From Oscarella lobularis (lineage: Eukaryota > Porifera > Homoscleromorpha > Homosclerophorida > Oscarellidae): 64,000 nucleotides of DNA. The notes beneath the pieces are model-generated. The model saw only the letters and a list, made by a program, of their open reading frames with translations, searched no databases and was not told the origin of the DNA. The number at the start of each line of letters is the position of its first letter. Positions within the stretch are counted from its first letter, which is position 1. The DNA is taken from contig NC_089186.1 of the NCBI RefSeq assembly GCF_947507565.1, positions 2,542,001-2,606,000 on the forward strand. The letters run 5' to 3'. Below, piece after piece: positions 33,548 through 45,311 of this stretch. Made by a program: the position numbers and the translations under genes.

Positions 33548-34230
33548 CTACGCAATAGACGGCGCATTCGAAGCAATACGAGGCCAAAGTTCCGCGCACT
33601 CCTTAGCAACGGGACCATTGATCGCCGAACCTAAACAAAGAAACATTGGTTCTATTGATTCTATACTAATTATCCATTCATTTACCTTTCATTTCGCCCT
33701 TGTTGTTCACAATCACGCCTGCATTATCTAAACGTAGAGAGTATTCTATTGAATATTTATGTGTTGGTTTCCGTTGTGGGGGCGTTACCCTCGAAGTAAA
33801 GAAAAACGCCGTCTTTTCTGCGATACGGTTTGCGCTGGCGTATGACGACTGCTGGGATGACTAGAGAGTAAGGATTTTGGTGTTAAAAATCGATTGCGGG
33901 GCTTTGCTTCGCTTTTACCTTTCTTTCTCAGTTCGGGTTTGCCTTTTTTTACCGTTGCGACTAGCATGTCGCCTACGCCGGCTGCTGGGAGTCGATTTAG
34001 ACGACTTCCGATCCCCTTGACGGCGATTACGAATAGATTCTTTGCTCCCGTGTTGTCCGCGCAGTTGATGACGGCTCCGACGGGTAAGCCGAGCGATATA
34101 CGGAATTTCGCTCCTGAAGAGCCTCCCTTACCTATCGAAAATGAACAAGGCGTCAATAAATAGTCGATTCGAATCGCCAAATCCATCGATTAGGTGGATT
34201 TGGAAGGATTTTCGTACCTCTCTTCGACAT
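33548..34230 (-). CDS. RPL23: 60S ribosomal protein L23 (uL14)
   Basis: Five exons on the minus strand. The first has only MSKRG (34218-34230), then [20 protein letters not shown] and [75 protein letters not shown] and [20 protein letters not shown]; stop 33548-33550. The fit to eukaryotic uL14 is complete (about 140 residues). It is a ribosomal protein near the factor-binding and inter-subunit face of the large subunit. The start codon is 72 bases from that of GGPS1 on the other strand. Confidence 0.96.
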
Positions 34231-34302
34231 GTTCTTTCGTCGGCGTGGGTAGCATGCGCACGAAGTCGCTCCCCGGATAGAGCAATTTGTTTATATTTTT
34301 CG
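34231..34302. promoter_or_regulatory. 72-bp bidirectional promoter, RPL23 / GGPS1
   Basis: The whole space between two divergent start codons. It includes GCATGCGC near 34252 and a TTTATATTTTT AT-rich run near 34291. Both 5' untranslated regions must be minimal or overlap. Confidence 0.5.
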
Positions 34303-35811
34303 ATGGAAGAGCGAAAACCCGATCTCACGAAACCACGATCTAGAGAAAAAGTAGCTATGAGCCACATTTTAAGAGCTCCTGATTAGTTTCTGCGTAGAGC
34401 GTAAAAGAAATATTGCTAGAACCGTATGAATACCTGGCCCAATGTCCCGGCAAAGGAATCAGACCTTTACTTCTCGACGTAAGTCGATTATCGTAGCGTT
34501 GACGCACCGATCTAACGTTTTGTGTGCAAAGGCATTCAATCACTGGCTTCAGGTGCCCGAGGAAAAATTAGACGGCCTGAAGGAAGTGACTCAAATGCTT
34601 CACAATGCAAGTCTACTGTAACAAAATATGAGACACTTGCCTAGCTTTAGAGGAAAGTTAATTTCATAGAATTGACGATATTGAAGATTTTTCGAAATTG
34701 AGACGGGGAATTCCGGGTGGGTGTGTCGTAAAATTAAATTTCTCGCGTATTTTTATTATGACGTCAAAGTTGCGCACGCCGTCTTTGGCATTCCGCACGT
34801 GATCAATTCGGCAAATTACGTCTACTTCATGGCTCTCGATAAAATCACGCAAATGGGAAACATAGAAGCAGTGAAAATATTCACAGGTAAACATAGATTA
34901 AATAAAATTATTTGCTTTCGTCTAATCAGTGAGAGAAAAGGTCAATTGCTTGAACTGCACACAGGCCAAGCAATGGACATTCAATGGAGAGACTCATGCC
35001 AATGTCCCTCCGAGGAACAATACAAAGCCATGGTCATACAAAGTACGTTAGAACTCATAGACTACATATAAACTCTGACCTCTGTTCTCCTTAGAGACTG
35101 GAGGTCTCTTTAAATTTGCTGTGGACTTTGCCCAGTTATTTAGTAATGACAAACGGTATGGGATACACTGGGACAGGGATAGGATATCACTTAAGTCTTC
35201 TTATAGGAATTTTCAACCGTTGTTAGATATTCTAAGTCTGTGGTTTCAAATTCGAGATGACTACTGTAATTTGCAGTCAGAAGAAGTACTCTACCCTCCA
35301 TATAGAATAAAGAAATTCTATTTATCTATGTGTCTTAGTATGCCAAAAATAAAACGTTTGCTGATGACATCACAGAGGGAAAATTCTCATTTCCCGTAGT
35401 GCATGGCGTGAATCACGGTACAAAAGGCAGTCAGATTTTGAGTAAGTGCTATTTACAAAACGAGACTGCAACCTTCTAATGACGCAATCTATAGACATAC
35501 TAAGACGAAAAACGGAGGATTTAGAAGTGAAAAAGTATGCCGTCGATTGTCTGGAAGAGGTCTCAAAATGCACTAAGTCTATATCCATTTTTGATTAATT
35601 CTCTAGGCTGGGTCTTTTGAGTATACAAGATCAGTACTTCAAGATTTGGAGACAAAGTGGGTTCTATTGATACTAGATGTAGCTACTAGTCTTGTCTATT
35701 TTTTTCTCTAGACTTCTCGCGGAAGTGGAGAGACTTGGAGGAAATCCTTACCTGATCAAAATTGTCAGCCATCTTGAATCGGCATACAAAGTGACGCCAA
35801 AAAACGAGTGA
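34303..35811 (+). CDS. GGPS1: Geranylgeranyl diphosphate synthase
   Basis: About eight exons. Start [16 protein letters not shown] (34303-34350), then [33 protein letters not shown]...[11 protein letters not shown], and the first Asp-rich motif DDIED in [14 protein letters not shown] (about 34672-34715). [19 protein letters not shown] follows, then [34 protein letters not shown] and the second Asp motif [14 protein letters not shown] (about 35240-35285). [32 protein letters not shown] and [16 protein letters not shown]-like sequence ([10 protein letters not shown]) come next; stop 35809-35811. This is a type III GGPP synthase that adds IPP to FPP for protein prenylation and related products. 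Confidence 0.95.
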
Positions 35812-35867
35812 ATTGAATTCATTGAGGGCACAATCACACAATCGCGCACTTTCTCAAAAAATCTCTC

Positions 35868-38847
35868 TCAAAGTTCTTCTTTCCCCGCATCAGACGAGTC
35901 CGACTTATTAGGACTAAGAAAAATGTGACGTAGAAGGGGTCCCCTTTCCTTCATCAAACTTACTTTTTCATAAAAGCGCGAAGAGCGTCAGCTGTTCTAC
36001 CTCCTTCGTATTTGAAGGCCAGCTCCCCGTTTCTAAGGAAACCCGCTAGTCCTAGGGGCGGAAACTATTCATTCATTAGATCTTACTGGAAGTATTTGAG
36101 AGTGGGAAAGCCTTGGACTTCGTATTGCTGAGCGAGTTGCTTTTCTTTCATACAATCAACGGCAGCCAAAACGCCTTCACTCTAGAAACAAAGATCTTCT
36201 ATAAGCCCTATATGAGGAAGAGGGATAACGTTACCTCATCCAATTCCCCAGCCACTTGGCTGAACGCTGGCTTCATTGCCTTACAATGACCACACCCTTC
36301 AAAGTAACAAATTAGTCTCAACATAGATAGGGGACCTCCTCTCTCACAGGGTGCATAAAACATGACTAAGGCGGACGGATGCTCATCGAGAAACGCATCA
36401 AACGTCTCGTCTGTCAAATGATGAACGGCCGAGCCGACTTCGTCTTTCCATTCCGGTTCAGGTGGCGGTTTCCCGCCCGTCTCATCCGGGTTATTCAAAA
36501 AATTCACAAACGCATTCGTCTCGCGATCGCCCTCATAGCGAATCGATCGTTTTCCATAGTTATAGTATTTGAGAGTGGGATAGCCTTCAACACCCTCATC
36601 AACGCACAGGGATTGATCCCCATCAGCTGTGCAATCGACAGCGGCAAACGCCTGTTTCTTTTGTCCTTGTATTTCGATCGCCGCTTGCTGAAATTTCGGT
36701 TTTGCCGCCTTGCAATGACCGCACCCTACAAAGAGAGAAGAAATGACGTCACAATGACGGTCCCATTGTGACGTCACGCACAGGGAGCGTAGAACATGAC
36801 AAGCGTGTGTTTCTTCTTCTTGAGAAAATCGCGAAACGTCGACGAGGTCAAGTGCTCGACTTCGGGCGCTTCTTCGCTCCACGGGCGATCGGGCGGCGGG
36901 GGCGGGGGCGGTTCCTTGGGACTGAAAAGGAGAGAGATTTTAGGAGGCAATCCCCCCCCCGTGACGTCATCGCTTACTCTTTCATGAATTCGACGATTTT
37001 ATCGGCTGTGCGTTCGTTGAAATCCCACGCGTATTCGCCATCCCTATAAGAGGATAGGATAACGTAACAATTGTCAGATAACCTTGACTTCCTACTTGAA
37101 GTATTTCACTAAAGAGAACAATGTGAGTCAAAGCCCTCATATAAAGATTCTATACTTACCTGTTGGGTATCCCTTGACTTCGTACGCCTTTCCCAATTCG
37201 GGTTCCTTCGTCGCGTCAACTGCAGCCAAAACAGCATCCTCAATCTAAAAATTAATTATTGATTTTTTCTTTCTAATCCTATATACGGTAGGTCTTTCAC
37301 TCACTCCTTCTTCCTTCAATGTAGCAGCTGCGCTTTCATATTCCGGTTTCATTTTCTTGCAGTGACCACACCCTACGTGACGTCACAATATAAACCAATA
37401 TTTCTAAATATTTAGACGTACATGGTGCATAGAACATGACCAGAAGTGACTTGTGGTCAGAGAGAGCGTCTTGAAATCCAAGTGTAGTTAGATGATGAAT
37501 ATTTTCGCTCGTGTCCGACCACGCTTCCTCTTCCGCTGGTTTGTCACTTTCTGACGCCGGCTTAGGACTAAAAACGATATTTAATTAATTAATTATATTT
37601 ATTATTGTTGTCTTACTCTGCCATCCATTGGACGATTTCGTCTTTGCTTCTTCCTCCTCCGTAATTGTATTGATAGATGCCTTTTCTAATTGAAAAAATA
37701 CGTTTTTTCTTTATTTTTTAATTGATTAATTTTTTCTTACTCGAAATAGACTATGGTCGGATAGCCGGTTATGTTGAATTCAGTTGCAACGGGACGATTC
37801 TCCTGCTTCGTTGCATCCATTCCAGCCAAAATCTAAAATAATTATTGAATTATAGATATTGCTGCCCCTACCCCCCTTTTTTCCATACAGCTTTGTCTTT
37901 GAGTTCTGTAGCTGCTTCAGCATAAGCGGGTTTCATCATTTTACACACGCCACACCCTCGAAAAAATTTATTAATTATTGAAAAACTATTATTGATTTTC
38001 TCACAAGGTGCATAGAGCATCAATAGAATAGGTTTCTTCTCCTTTTTCAACATCCTGCGATACTCCTAATAAAATAAAAAAGTGACGTCATAAAATTAAA
38101 AATTCAAATTTACTTTGTCCGAGTCAAGGTGAAAAACGTCATCAGCCCCAGCTTCCTCTTCCCAAGGAGCATCCCCTGTGGGATCATCCAAAAAGTTTCT
38201 CATTGACTAGAAGACAGATATATAATACAAAGGCTTCATATCTCTTATACTACATACCCTAACAGTGAACTTTCGATCGTAATCCTTATTGAATTCCCCA
38301 TCCCTAGATACATATATATCATTATTAATTAATTAAATAATCAATATCTTTTTGTTACTTGTAGTGCTTCAGAATTGTTCCACCTGGCGGGATTTTTAAT
38401 TTCTTGCACAGTTTTGATGACGAACTGAAAAAATCAGTTTCAAAGGGGACCCCAGTAAATTTTTTCTCCCAAACTCACCTGCAATCGATTGTTACGAGTG
38501 CCGCGAGGCCTTTCATTGCGGTCGCAGTTTCGCCAAAGACAGGCAAAATGGCGGACATGGACTTTGCTATGCGTTTCGATCGCTTTCGAGCCTTTTCTTC
38601 GCGTTTTTCTCTCTTACTTGATTTTCCGAATAGTATAAGGACGTTTTTTCGCGTTCGGAGAAGCTTTTTGAACTCTTTGATGTCGTCTACGTCGCTGATA
38701 ATGTTCTTCAAGTCGGCTTTTCCCGATTTCGAGTGAATCTAGGATCGAATAGGCGATTACGCGCTTCAAAACTGCTTTCGAAAGACTTACTTCTCCTAAG
38801 AGACACAGAAACGTAGCAAAAACCAGCAGAAATAGGCCTCTTTCCAT
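35868..38847 (-). CDS. PDIA5: Protein disulfide isomerase A5-like, four catalytic thioredoxin domains
   Basis: Start MERGLFLLVFATFLCLLG (signal peptide) at 38847. A redox-inactive domain follows (DIKEFKKLLRTRKNVLILFG, about 38620-38700), matching the b-like domain of PDIA5. Four thioredoxin domains then carry WCGVC (about 37950), WCGHC (about 37370), WCGHC (about 36715) and WCGHC (about 36290). The end, SDSSDAGKEEL with stop at 35868-35870, has the KEEL ER-retrieval signal also used by human PDIA5. It forms and rearranges disulfides in the ER lumen. Human PDIA5 has three catalytic domains, so one is extra here. In all four an intron interrupts the Trp codon of WCxxC in phase 1. Several introns carry TGACGTCA. 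Confidence 0.9.
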
Positions 38848-38926
38848 GGCGAATACTCCGAGGAACTCTAGATAGCGTGCTCAGCCTCTACGTCAGAGCG
38901 TTACCATAGCAAACAACGTCGAAGCA
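38848..38926. promoter_or_regulatory. 79-bp bidirectional promoter, PDIA5 / coiled-coil gene
   Basis: The full gap between divergent start codons; contains TACGTCAGAG near 38890 (CRE-like). No TATA box is evident. Confidence 0.5.
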
Positions 38927-39961
38927 ATGAATTCGCGATTTGAGACACTCAGCTTGAAAGACAAACAAATAGCCTTACTTTCCGAAATCCAGGCACTCCT
39001 AGGCGGAGCTTCTCCACCTCGTCGCGCCGCGCCGAGGCCTCCAGCGACTTCGCCGCGATTTCGACGCCGAAAACTTTCCCTAAAACGTAGAACGGTCATC
39101 GAAGAGACAACTGAGCGACCTAGAAAGCAGCCGACTGATCATAAAATCACCGAAACGAGCGACGAACGCATTCTAGGTTGGCTGAAAGCGAAGGAGAAGG
39201 AAATGAAGCGCGTTCGACGCGAGAAAGCGCGCGAAGAACGCGCCGCGAAGCGACAAGAGAAACAGACGGTCAAAGCTAAGGAAGAACGACGCGAAACGGC
39301 CTCGAAAAAGTACGCAGAGTGGTCAATGAGAAAGATACGTACAGGGAGAAAGAGCGAGGGGGCGGGGCCAGAGAAAGTAGCCAATGATCATAGAGCGGCT
39401 AAAGGGGAAATTGCTTATAAGAAATGGGTCGCTAGGAAGGAAAGGGAGCGAATTTCACTGAAAATTAAACCGGAAGTGGTGAAAAAGGAACCGGAAGATA
39501 AATTGGAGGAGCGGAGAAAGAAATACGAGGCTTGGGTACAGAGAAAGGAAAGTGAAATGAAGGACAAGGCGCGACGTAAAAAAATCGAGGATCAAGAATT
39601 AAAAAAGGAGGAGGAAGAGGCAAAACGACGAACGGCGGAAGAAAAAGCAAAAAGGACGAGTTACGATGATTGGTTGGCAAGGAAACAGGGCGAAATTCGA
39701 AAGGAGCGTCGCGAGGAACGAGAAACGATGAAGATTCGAGTCGATACAGGAATTCAAAGGGAGAGGAGTAAGGGAAGACGATTGAGAAATGATAAGGAAG
39801 GAGATTTGAATAGAGTACTTGGAGGTTACGTCAAAACCTTGATTGTGGAAAAGAACATGGGTGTGAGACCCGAGCCACAAGGATGCGATGGAGACGAGAA
39901 GGAAAAGACGTTAGATGCTGATGACGTCACTAGCAGAAATTCTATGTCAAGTTTGGTGTAA
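38927..39961 (+). CDS. Coiled-coil protein with repeated Y-x-x-W motif (CCDC34/CCDC181/MAP9-like)
   Basis: Single exon, 344 residues, highly charged (Lys/Arg/Glu), largely coiled coil after a basic proline-rich N-terminus. Five repeats share an aromatic-W plus basic motif: ILGWLKAKEKEMKR, KYAEWSMRKIR, AYKKWVARKERE, KYEAWVQRKESEMK, SYDDWLARKQGEIR. This pattern is seen in ciliary and microtubule-associated proteins of the CCDC34, CCDC181 and MAP9 kind. Which one is the true orthologue cannot be told by eye. Being intronless in an intron-rich neighbourhood is unusual. It is divergent from PDIA5 and convergent with HSPBP1, whose stop lies 61 bases away. Confidence 0.75.
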   Translation: MNSRFETLSLKDKQIALLSEIQALLGGASPPRRAAPRPPATSPRFRRRKLSLKRRTVIEETTERPRKQPTDHKITETSDERILGWLKAKEKEMKRVRREKAREERAAKRQEKQTVKAKEERRETASKKYAEWSMRKIRTGRKSEGAGPEKVANDHRAAKGEIAYKKWVARKERERISLKIKPEVVKKEPEDKLEERRKKYEAWVQRKESEMKDKARRKKIEDQELKKEEEEAKRRTAEEKAKRTSYDDWLARKQGEIRKERREERETMKIRVDTGIQRERSKGRRLRNDKEGDLNRVLGGYVKTLIVEKNMGVRPEPQGCDGDEKEKTLDADDVTSRNSMSSLV

Positions 39962-40022
39962 AAATGACGGGAATTTTATTTTACTTTGAAACATATTTTG
40001 CGCAAATTTTTTGCTAATTCTC

Positions 40023-41029
40023 TTACATCCTATGAGAGATTATATATAAGAAGGGGTTGTATTGTTGAACTACCTCATAGTCTTCATTGCCCTTGAGCTC
40101 TTCCTCACATTTGAGTAGATAGTCTTTTAGTCCCAAATCTTCTCTTGCACAAATCCTCTTACATGAGTCATTCTCTTCCACGAGACATATGAGCATTGTG
40201 AGAATGACTTCACGTAGTCCATTGCCTTCCAATCTAACCAAAAAACGAACCAACTCCTCAACAAATCCTCTCCCAAGTAGAAGATCTAAATAATTCAATA
40301 TTCTACGTTGATTAAGATTTCTATTTTTCTACCCTTGATGCTGACGTCATCTATGCACATGTTCTTCATCATAAAAATTACTTTCGTAGTCAATTTTTCA
40401 TTTCCCTTTCGAAAAACGTCAACCAGGAAGTCAATCCCTCCTTGCTCAATAAATCTTCTCAGGGCTTTGTTGCAATTCCGGGTTAATGAGGATAAAGCAT
40501 AGACAATTTTTAACAGAGCCATATCTCCACAATGAAATCGTTTCCCAAGTTTGAGTAATTTCTCAAGGCCGCCACCAGCTAAAACGGCTTCCTGACAAAA
40601 AGGGTTATTTTGCACTAGAAGTGCTAAAAGTTGAGCAGCACGCCAACAAAGAGTGCCATCAAGCATTTGAAATGCGACAGGAATTCCACCGATTTTAACA
40701 AAATCTACGAACCCCTTATCGATAAATATTTCACTCTGATATTATTTACCTTTGGCGTTATCAATGTCTTCGATTTTTTCTTCGAGAACTTCTAGAGCAT
40801 TTTCGATGGTTTCGTCGTCGACGTTTGGAATTGCGATGATTTTAAGGCAGGATTTCATTACTTCGACGTCGCTTGGACCCATATAAGCGCTCATCGCATC
40901 CGAAAGCCATTTCTTGTCCTCTAACTCGTCCAAACTTCGATCGTTCTTCGCTTCTTTGGTCGAAGCGGACGCGTTTTCGACTGAGAACTTGAGAATTTTC
41001 TGTAGGCGACGTAAGGACGCTGAATCCAT
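40023..41029 (-). CDS. HSPBP1: Hsp70-binding protein 1 (nucleotide exchange factor)
   Basis: Three exons. The N-terminal exon starts at MDSASLRRLQKILKFSVEN (ATG 41027-41029; an in-frame upstream ATG at 41152 would add about 41 residues) and has WLSDAMSAYMGPSDVEVMKS, matching the LQEAMSAAF...VEQMKSCL block of HSPBP1/Fes1. The armadillo-like core follows with WRAAQLLALLVQNNPFCQEA, GGLEKLLKL and ALSSLTRNCNKALRRFIEQG. The C-terminal exon has GLREVILTMLICLVEENDS and GLKDYL. It acts in the cytosol to release nucleotide from Hsp70 and can inhibit CHIP. It stands head-to-head with CDK2. Confidence 0.9.
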
Positions 41030-41255
41030 AGCGGAAAAGTCGCGAAAACGCCGGCCGTTGATATCGCGAAAGGCGCACGCTAGTCGGGGGCACGACGCGT
41101 GCCACGTGACGTCAAAGTGAAGCGGGGCCGACGTTCCCGCGTAAGGCGCCAATGTCGAGGATTGGCCACACGGTTGCGAGCCCGGATTCGCGAAAACCCG
41201 ATTCCTCCCTGCAACCTACAGCTGAGCCCGAGCTTCGACCAATCGGAAACAGGCA
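41030..41255. promoter_or_regulatory. Bidirectional promoter, HSPBP1 / CDK2
   Basis: 226 bases between start codons, GC-rich, with CCACGTGACGTCA at 41102-41114 (overlapping E-box and CRE-type sites) and ATTGGCC at about 41161 (inverted CCAAT). No other feature is seen. Confidence 0.5.
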
Positions 41256-42421
41256 ATGGTAGATCCCGTCGAAAAATTCCAGAAGATCGAAAAGGTCGGC
41301 GAAGGAACGTACGGCGTCGTCTACAAGGCGAAAGATCGCGCAACGGGAAAAGTCGTCGCCTTGAAAAAGATACGACTCGACTCGTAAACGAATAAATGAA
41401 TGAATGAAATTATATGGGCAAGTGTAGCGGGGTTTTGTCTCATAGGGAAACAGAAGGGGTCCCCAGTACGGCCATACGGGAAATATCGATCCTGAAAGAA
41501 TTGAAGCATCCAAACGTCGTCAGGTGACGCGTATAGAGACTCTTTCTTTCATCGCGCGCGAGACTCGTGGTTCTCTTTAGCCTTGATGACGTCATCTATT
41601 CAGATAAAAAACTATATCTCGTTTTCGAGTTCTTGGATCAGGATTTGAAACGATTTATGGATACGACAAGAGACGGGATACCAGACGGGCAAATCAAAGT
41701 AAATTTGATATGTACGCGCACTATTTTTAATTTCTCTCATGCAGAGCTATTTATATCAACTTCTCAACGGCATAGCATATTGCCACAGTCGCCGTATATT
41801 ACATCGCGATCTGAAGCCACAAAATCTCCTCGTGGACGCACGTGGGAGAATTAAATTAGCTGATTTTGGGCTAGCGCGCGCGTTCTTCGTTCCCGTACGC
41901 ACTTACACGCACGAGGTCGTCACGCTGTGGTATCGAGCGCCGGAAATTCTTCTTGGCGCTCGATTTTATTCCACGCCTGTCGATCTGTGGAGTATTGGGT
42001 GCATATTCGCGGAAATGGTTCAGGGGGGTCCACTATTTCCGGGAGATTCCGAAATCGATCAACTTTTTCGCGTTTTCAGGTTAGAAATTAAAAATTATTT
42101 ATTATTATTGTTGTTTTATTTTTTAGGACTTTGGGGACCCCGGATGATAAAATTTGGCCTGGGTGCACGGGACTTCCGGACTATAAGAAGAATTTTCCCA
42201 AATGGGCGTCTCAATCTTTGGCGAAAATCATTCCAGGGATGAGTCGAGATGGGCTCAATCTACTTCACGTAAGGGGGAGGGGGAGACTATTAATTTGATT
42301 AATTAATTAATTTTAGGCCATGTTAATTTATGAGCCGTGTCAACGCATTTCGGCGAGAAATGCAATGGGTCATCGCTACTTTTACAACGTTAGACTGCCT
42401 CAGGAGATAATTGACTCATAG
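41256..42421 (+). CDS. CDK2: Cyclin-dependent kinase 2
   Basis: Five to six exons. [20 protein letters not shown] keeps Thr14-Tyr15 in the glycine loop, then [28 protein letters not shown] (the PSTAIRE helix) and [17 protein letters not shown], which favours CDK2 over CDK1. The catalytic loop is [12 protein letters not shown], then [28 protein letters not shown] (T-loop Thr) and [18 protein letters not shown]. The C-terminal exons include [20 protein letters not shown] and [15 protein letters not shown]; stop 42419-42421. It is a cell-cycle kinase partnered by cyclins A/E. Oddity: the Gly usual after DFGLARAF is Phe ([11 protein letters not shown]). Confidence 0.93.
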
Positions 42422-42619
42422 TCATGCATGTACATTGTACACTGTAGTTACAGTAGTAGTGGAGATTACAAGCATTAATAAAACGGATAAATACTTGTCT
42501 ATATATGCGGGACTTTGCGTCTTACCTTGGCAACTGTGACGTCACTTCTTCGTTTAGACAACTGGTATTGGGAAAGATAGCTTAATAATAATTTATATAA
42601 TGTCTCTCTATATATGACG

Positions 42620-45311
42620 TCACTTGGAAGTTGGTTTTGTGCCCACTGTGGGCGTTACTACCTTCGTTGTTGGATAGGTGTGGAATGTCGTCGTTCCTCG
42701 GACTGAACGATGTCGTTTTTCTCTTTCCAAGTAATCCTCGCTGTCTTTTGTCAGCTGGACGAGAGTGTAGGACACTGGAAACGACGATGGGGATTCCGGA
42801 AGAAGAATGTTCTGCTTCTGAGGCACCGACTTATTTCTAGAGGAATATTATATATGAGCTAGATCCTTCTAAGCGCGCGTCTACTGTACCTTTTGAATAT
42901 CTGAGGCCACGTTTTGATCCACTCAAAGAGACTGAAATCAGCTATTCCAGGTGAGAGCCCCTTGTTCGCTCGAAGGATGTAGATATAGAGAAGAGAGGCT
43001 GCCGTGAAGACGGCCAAAGCGTAGCCCCAGTGAATGAGAAACATGATAAGAAGAGAGAGAATCGCCTAAAGAAAAAAATCAATATATATAAATTAATATT
43101 TGATTTGATTACGCCTATGAAAGCAGCCCATCGATTGACGAGAAAGAGGATGAGTCGTTCTAATCTCAAAGAACACGTCTGAGCGGGAATTTCACCTAGA
43201 AAAAAAATCCCCAATAAATGTTATTTAATTAGAGATGATTTTTCATTACCGTGCTTCCCTTTCAACTTCATTATGACTTTGTCTTCATTGCTCTCATATT
43301 TCACGCTGAACGGAGGGCGAGATTGACTCCGCGATGACGTCACTGGTGACTCGGACTGCCGTTGTAGACTCAACTCCTCTTCTTTCTCCTCGCACAATTG
43401 AAAGAGATCAGCCATTTGACTCCCTTGATCTCCTCCACTGACTTCGCTAATCTCAGTCACATGATCTGGACTCGGACTCTTTGTCGCCTTATCAGGGATT
43501 CTCTCATAGGAAGCGCGACCCTCTTTGGGACTCATTTCCAGAGCGAAAAAAGCGTAATTGACCGCCGCATACGTCAGCAGGAAAAACATGGTTACTATGG
43601 GAGCGAGGTCGTTCACGTGACCAATAAAAAGAAATAAAATAGCGATGACGTAGATGAGAATAACAGCCACAGTGGGTTCCTTATTGGGACCCCGCTATTA
43701 ATTAATTAATTAATTAATAATATCATATAGGGACTCTTGTTTATGTTTATACTTACTCCTTTTGCTATTGTGCGTAAGGGGGTAATGGACATATTTTCCG
43801 CTGCTATTGATTGAAAGACACGTGGTGCTTGAAACATTGCGCCGAGAATCGATGAGCATGAAGATATGAAGAGACCAGCAATGAAGATAGCTCCCACTAG
43901 AGAAACCTAAACATAAACAACAAATAAAAGATCACGTGTTCCCTATGATCTATGTACTCACTTTCGATGGCAAGAGATAATCTTCGCGAAGGTCACTTCT
44001 AACGCACGTGGCGGCGAGAACAAAGGCGAAAAGGAGATAGAGAAATCCGCTAATAAGAGATTATTATTTATCTTCGAGATTTTTCATTGATTCTCTTTTC
44101 TTACCTTGTTACTACGGCAACGGTGCTTCCGACTGTGATTGCTGTCTTTGGTTTGCGCAAATCGCCGCTCATGTTGAGTCCCGCCATTACGCCCGTTGCT
44201 GTGGTGAAGAAAACGCCGAATATGGTGAAAAATGTCTCGTCTTTGAATTCCGGATCCTGATTGGCCTTCCAAAGTTCCGCTTTGTAACCCTGGAAACCAG
44301 CGGCTAAAATAAACAAAATAAATAATAATAAAATAAATAAATGAATGATTTAACCTTCGTTTGTATGTGAAAATGAACCAACGATAAAATCGAGTACAGA
44401 GAGTCCAATGATCATTAGAAGAATGAGTTGTAGTCGAATGACAAACTTGACTCCAGCCAGGACAATGACAAAGAGTGAGGTGACAGTAAGAAAACCAATG
44501 CCCCGGACTGCCCACGTCGAATCCCAGCCAAATGTCAATGCCACAGCCTCACCCAATCCAATTCCATATAAGGAAATGGAGATCGCCTTATAAGAGAGAA
44601 TATTTATATTGATTAATTATATTTTCTTTTTTCTTTTACCTGTCCGAAGACGTATAGTGTTCCCAGAACGCCTCCGAGTCTTCCTCCCAAGACGTGAGAA
44701 AGAACGAAGTAGACGCCACCTGGACCCACTTGAACTCGAGAACATAATCCACTCACAGAGAACGTTGTTATAAGAGCCACGCCCACTGTGAGAAAGATCA
44801 TGAGAGCAGAGAGACCAAGGCCAGCATTGCCCTTAGAAAAAATTCAATTAATCAATATATAATTATTTATTATTTATGTGTGATGTTTCTTACGACCATC
44901 CAACCGGATCTGAGGAAGATTACGACTCCAAATATGTTTAGGATGCATGATGTGAAAACGCCTGGAATTCAGATCTTAAATATGCATTTATGACGTCGAG
45001 GCGTTTTCTCACCGTCCCACGTTCCAAAACGAATTGGTTCGCGTATGAAAAAGTTTGTTTTCCACCACGGTTTGTCCTTGTCCTGTGTATGAGGAAGCTT
45101 AGAGTGTGGGGGCGGGGCTCTCTAGCGATCTTACCTCGTGTAATTCGCGAAATAGCTCGCTTTCTTCGTCGTCGATCGCTGTTACGCGAATTTGAGGCGA
45201 CGATCTTCCGCTTGAGCGACGTTGCGACGCGGGAGTCGACTCGGGCGACGTAGAAATCGGCGGAAACGGTTCGAGCTCCATCGTTTCCGCCATGGGGACC
45301 CCGTTTGACAA
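42620..45311 (-). CDS. SLC12A8: Cation-chloride cotransporter family member 8
   Basis: Multi-exon, minus strand. The N-terminal exon has [20 protein letters not shown] and ends ELFRELHE; start 45311 or, in frame, 45293. Exon 2 has [19 protein letters not shown]. Then come the transmembrane exons: [133 protein letters not shown]. The C-terminal part has [20 protein letters not shown] and [18 protein letters not shown]; stop 42620-42622. The pattern fits SLC12A8 rather than NKCC or KCC. In mammals it has been linked to polyamine, amino-acid or nicotinamide mononucleotide uptake; the substrate here is unknown. Its first exons are the source of the broken copies at 50 kb, 55-56 kb and 60.5 kb. 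Confidence 0.88.
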
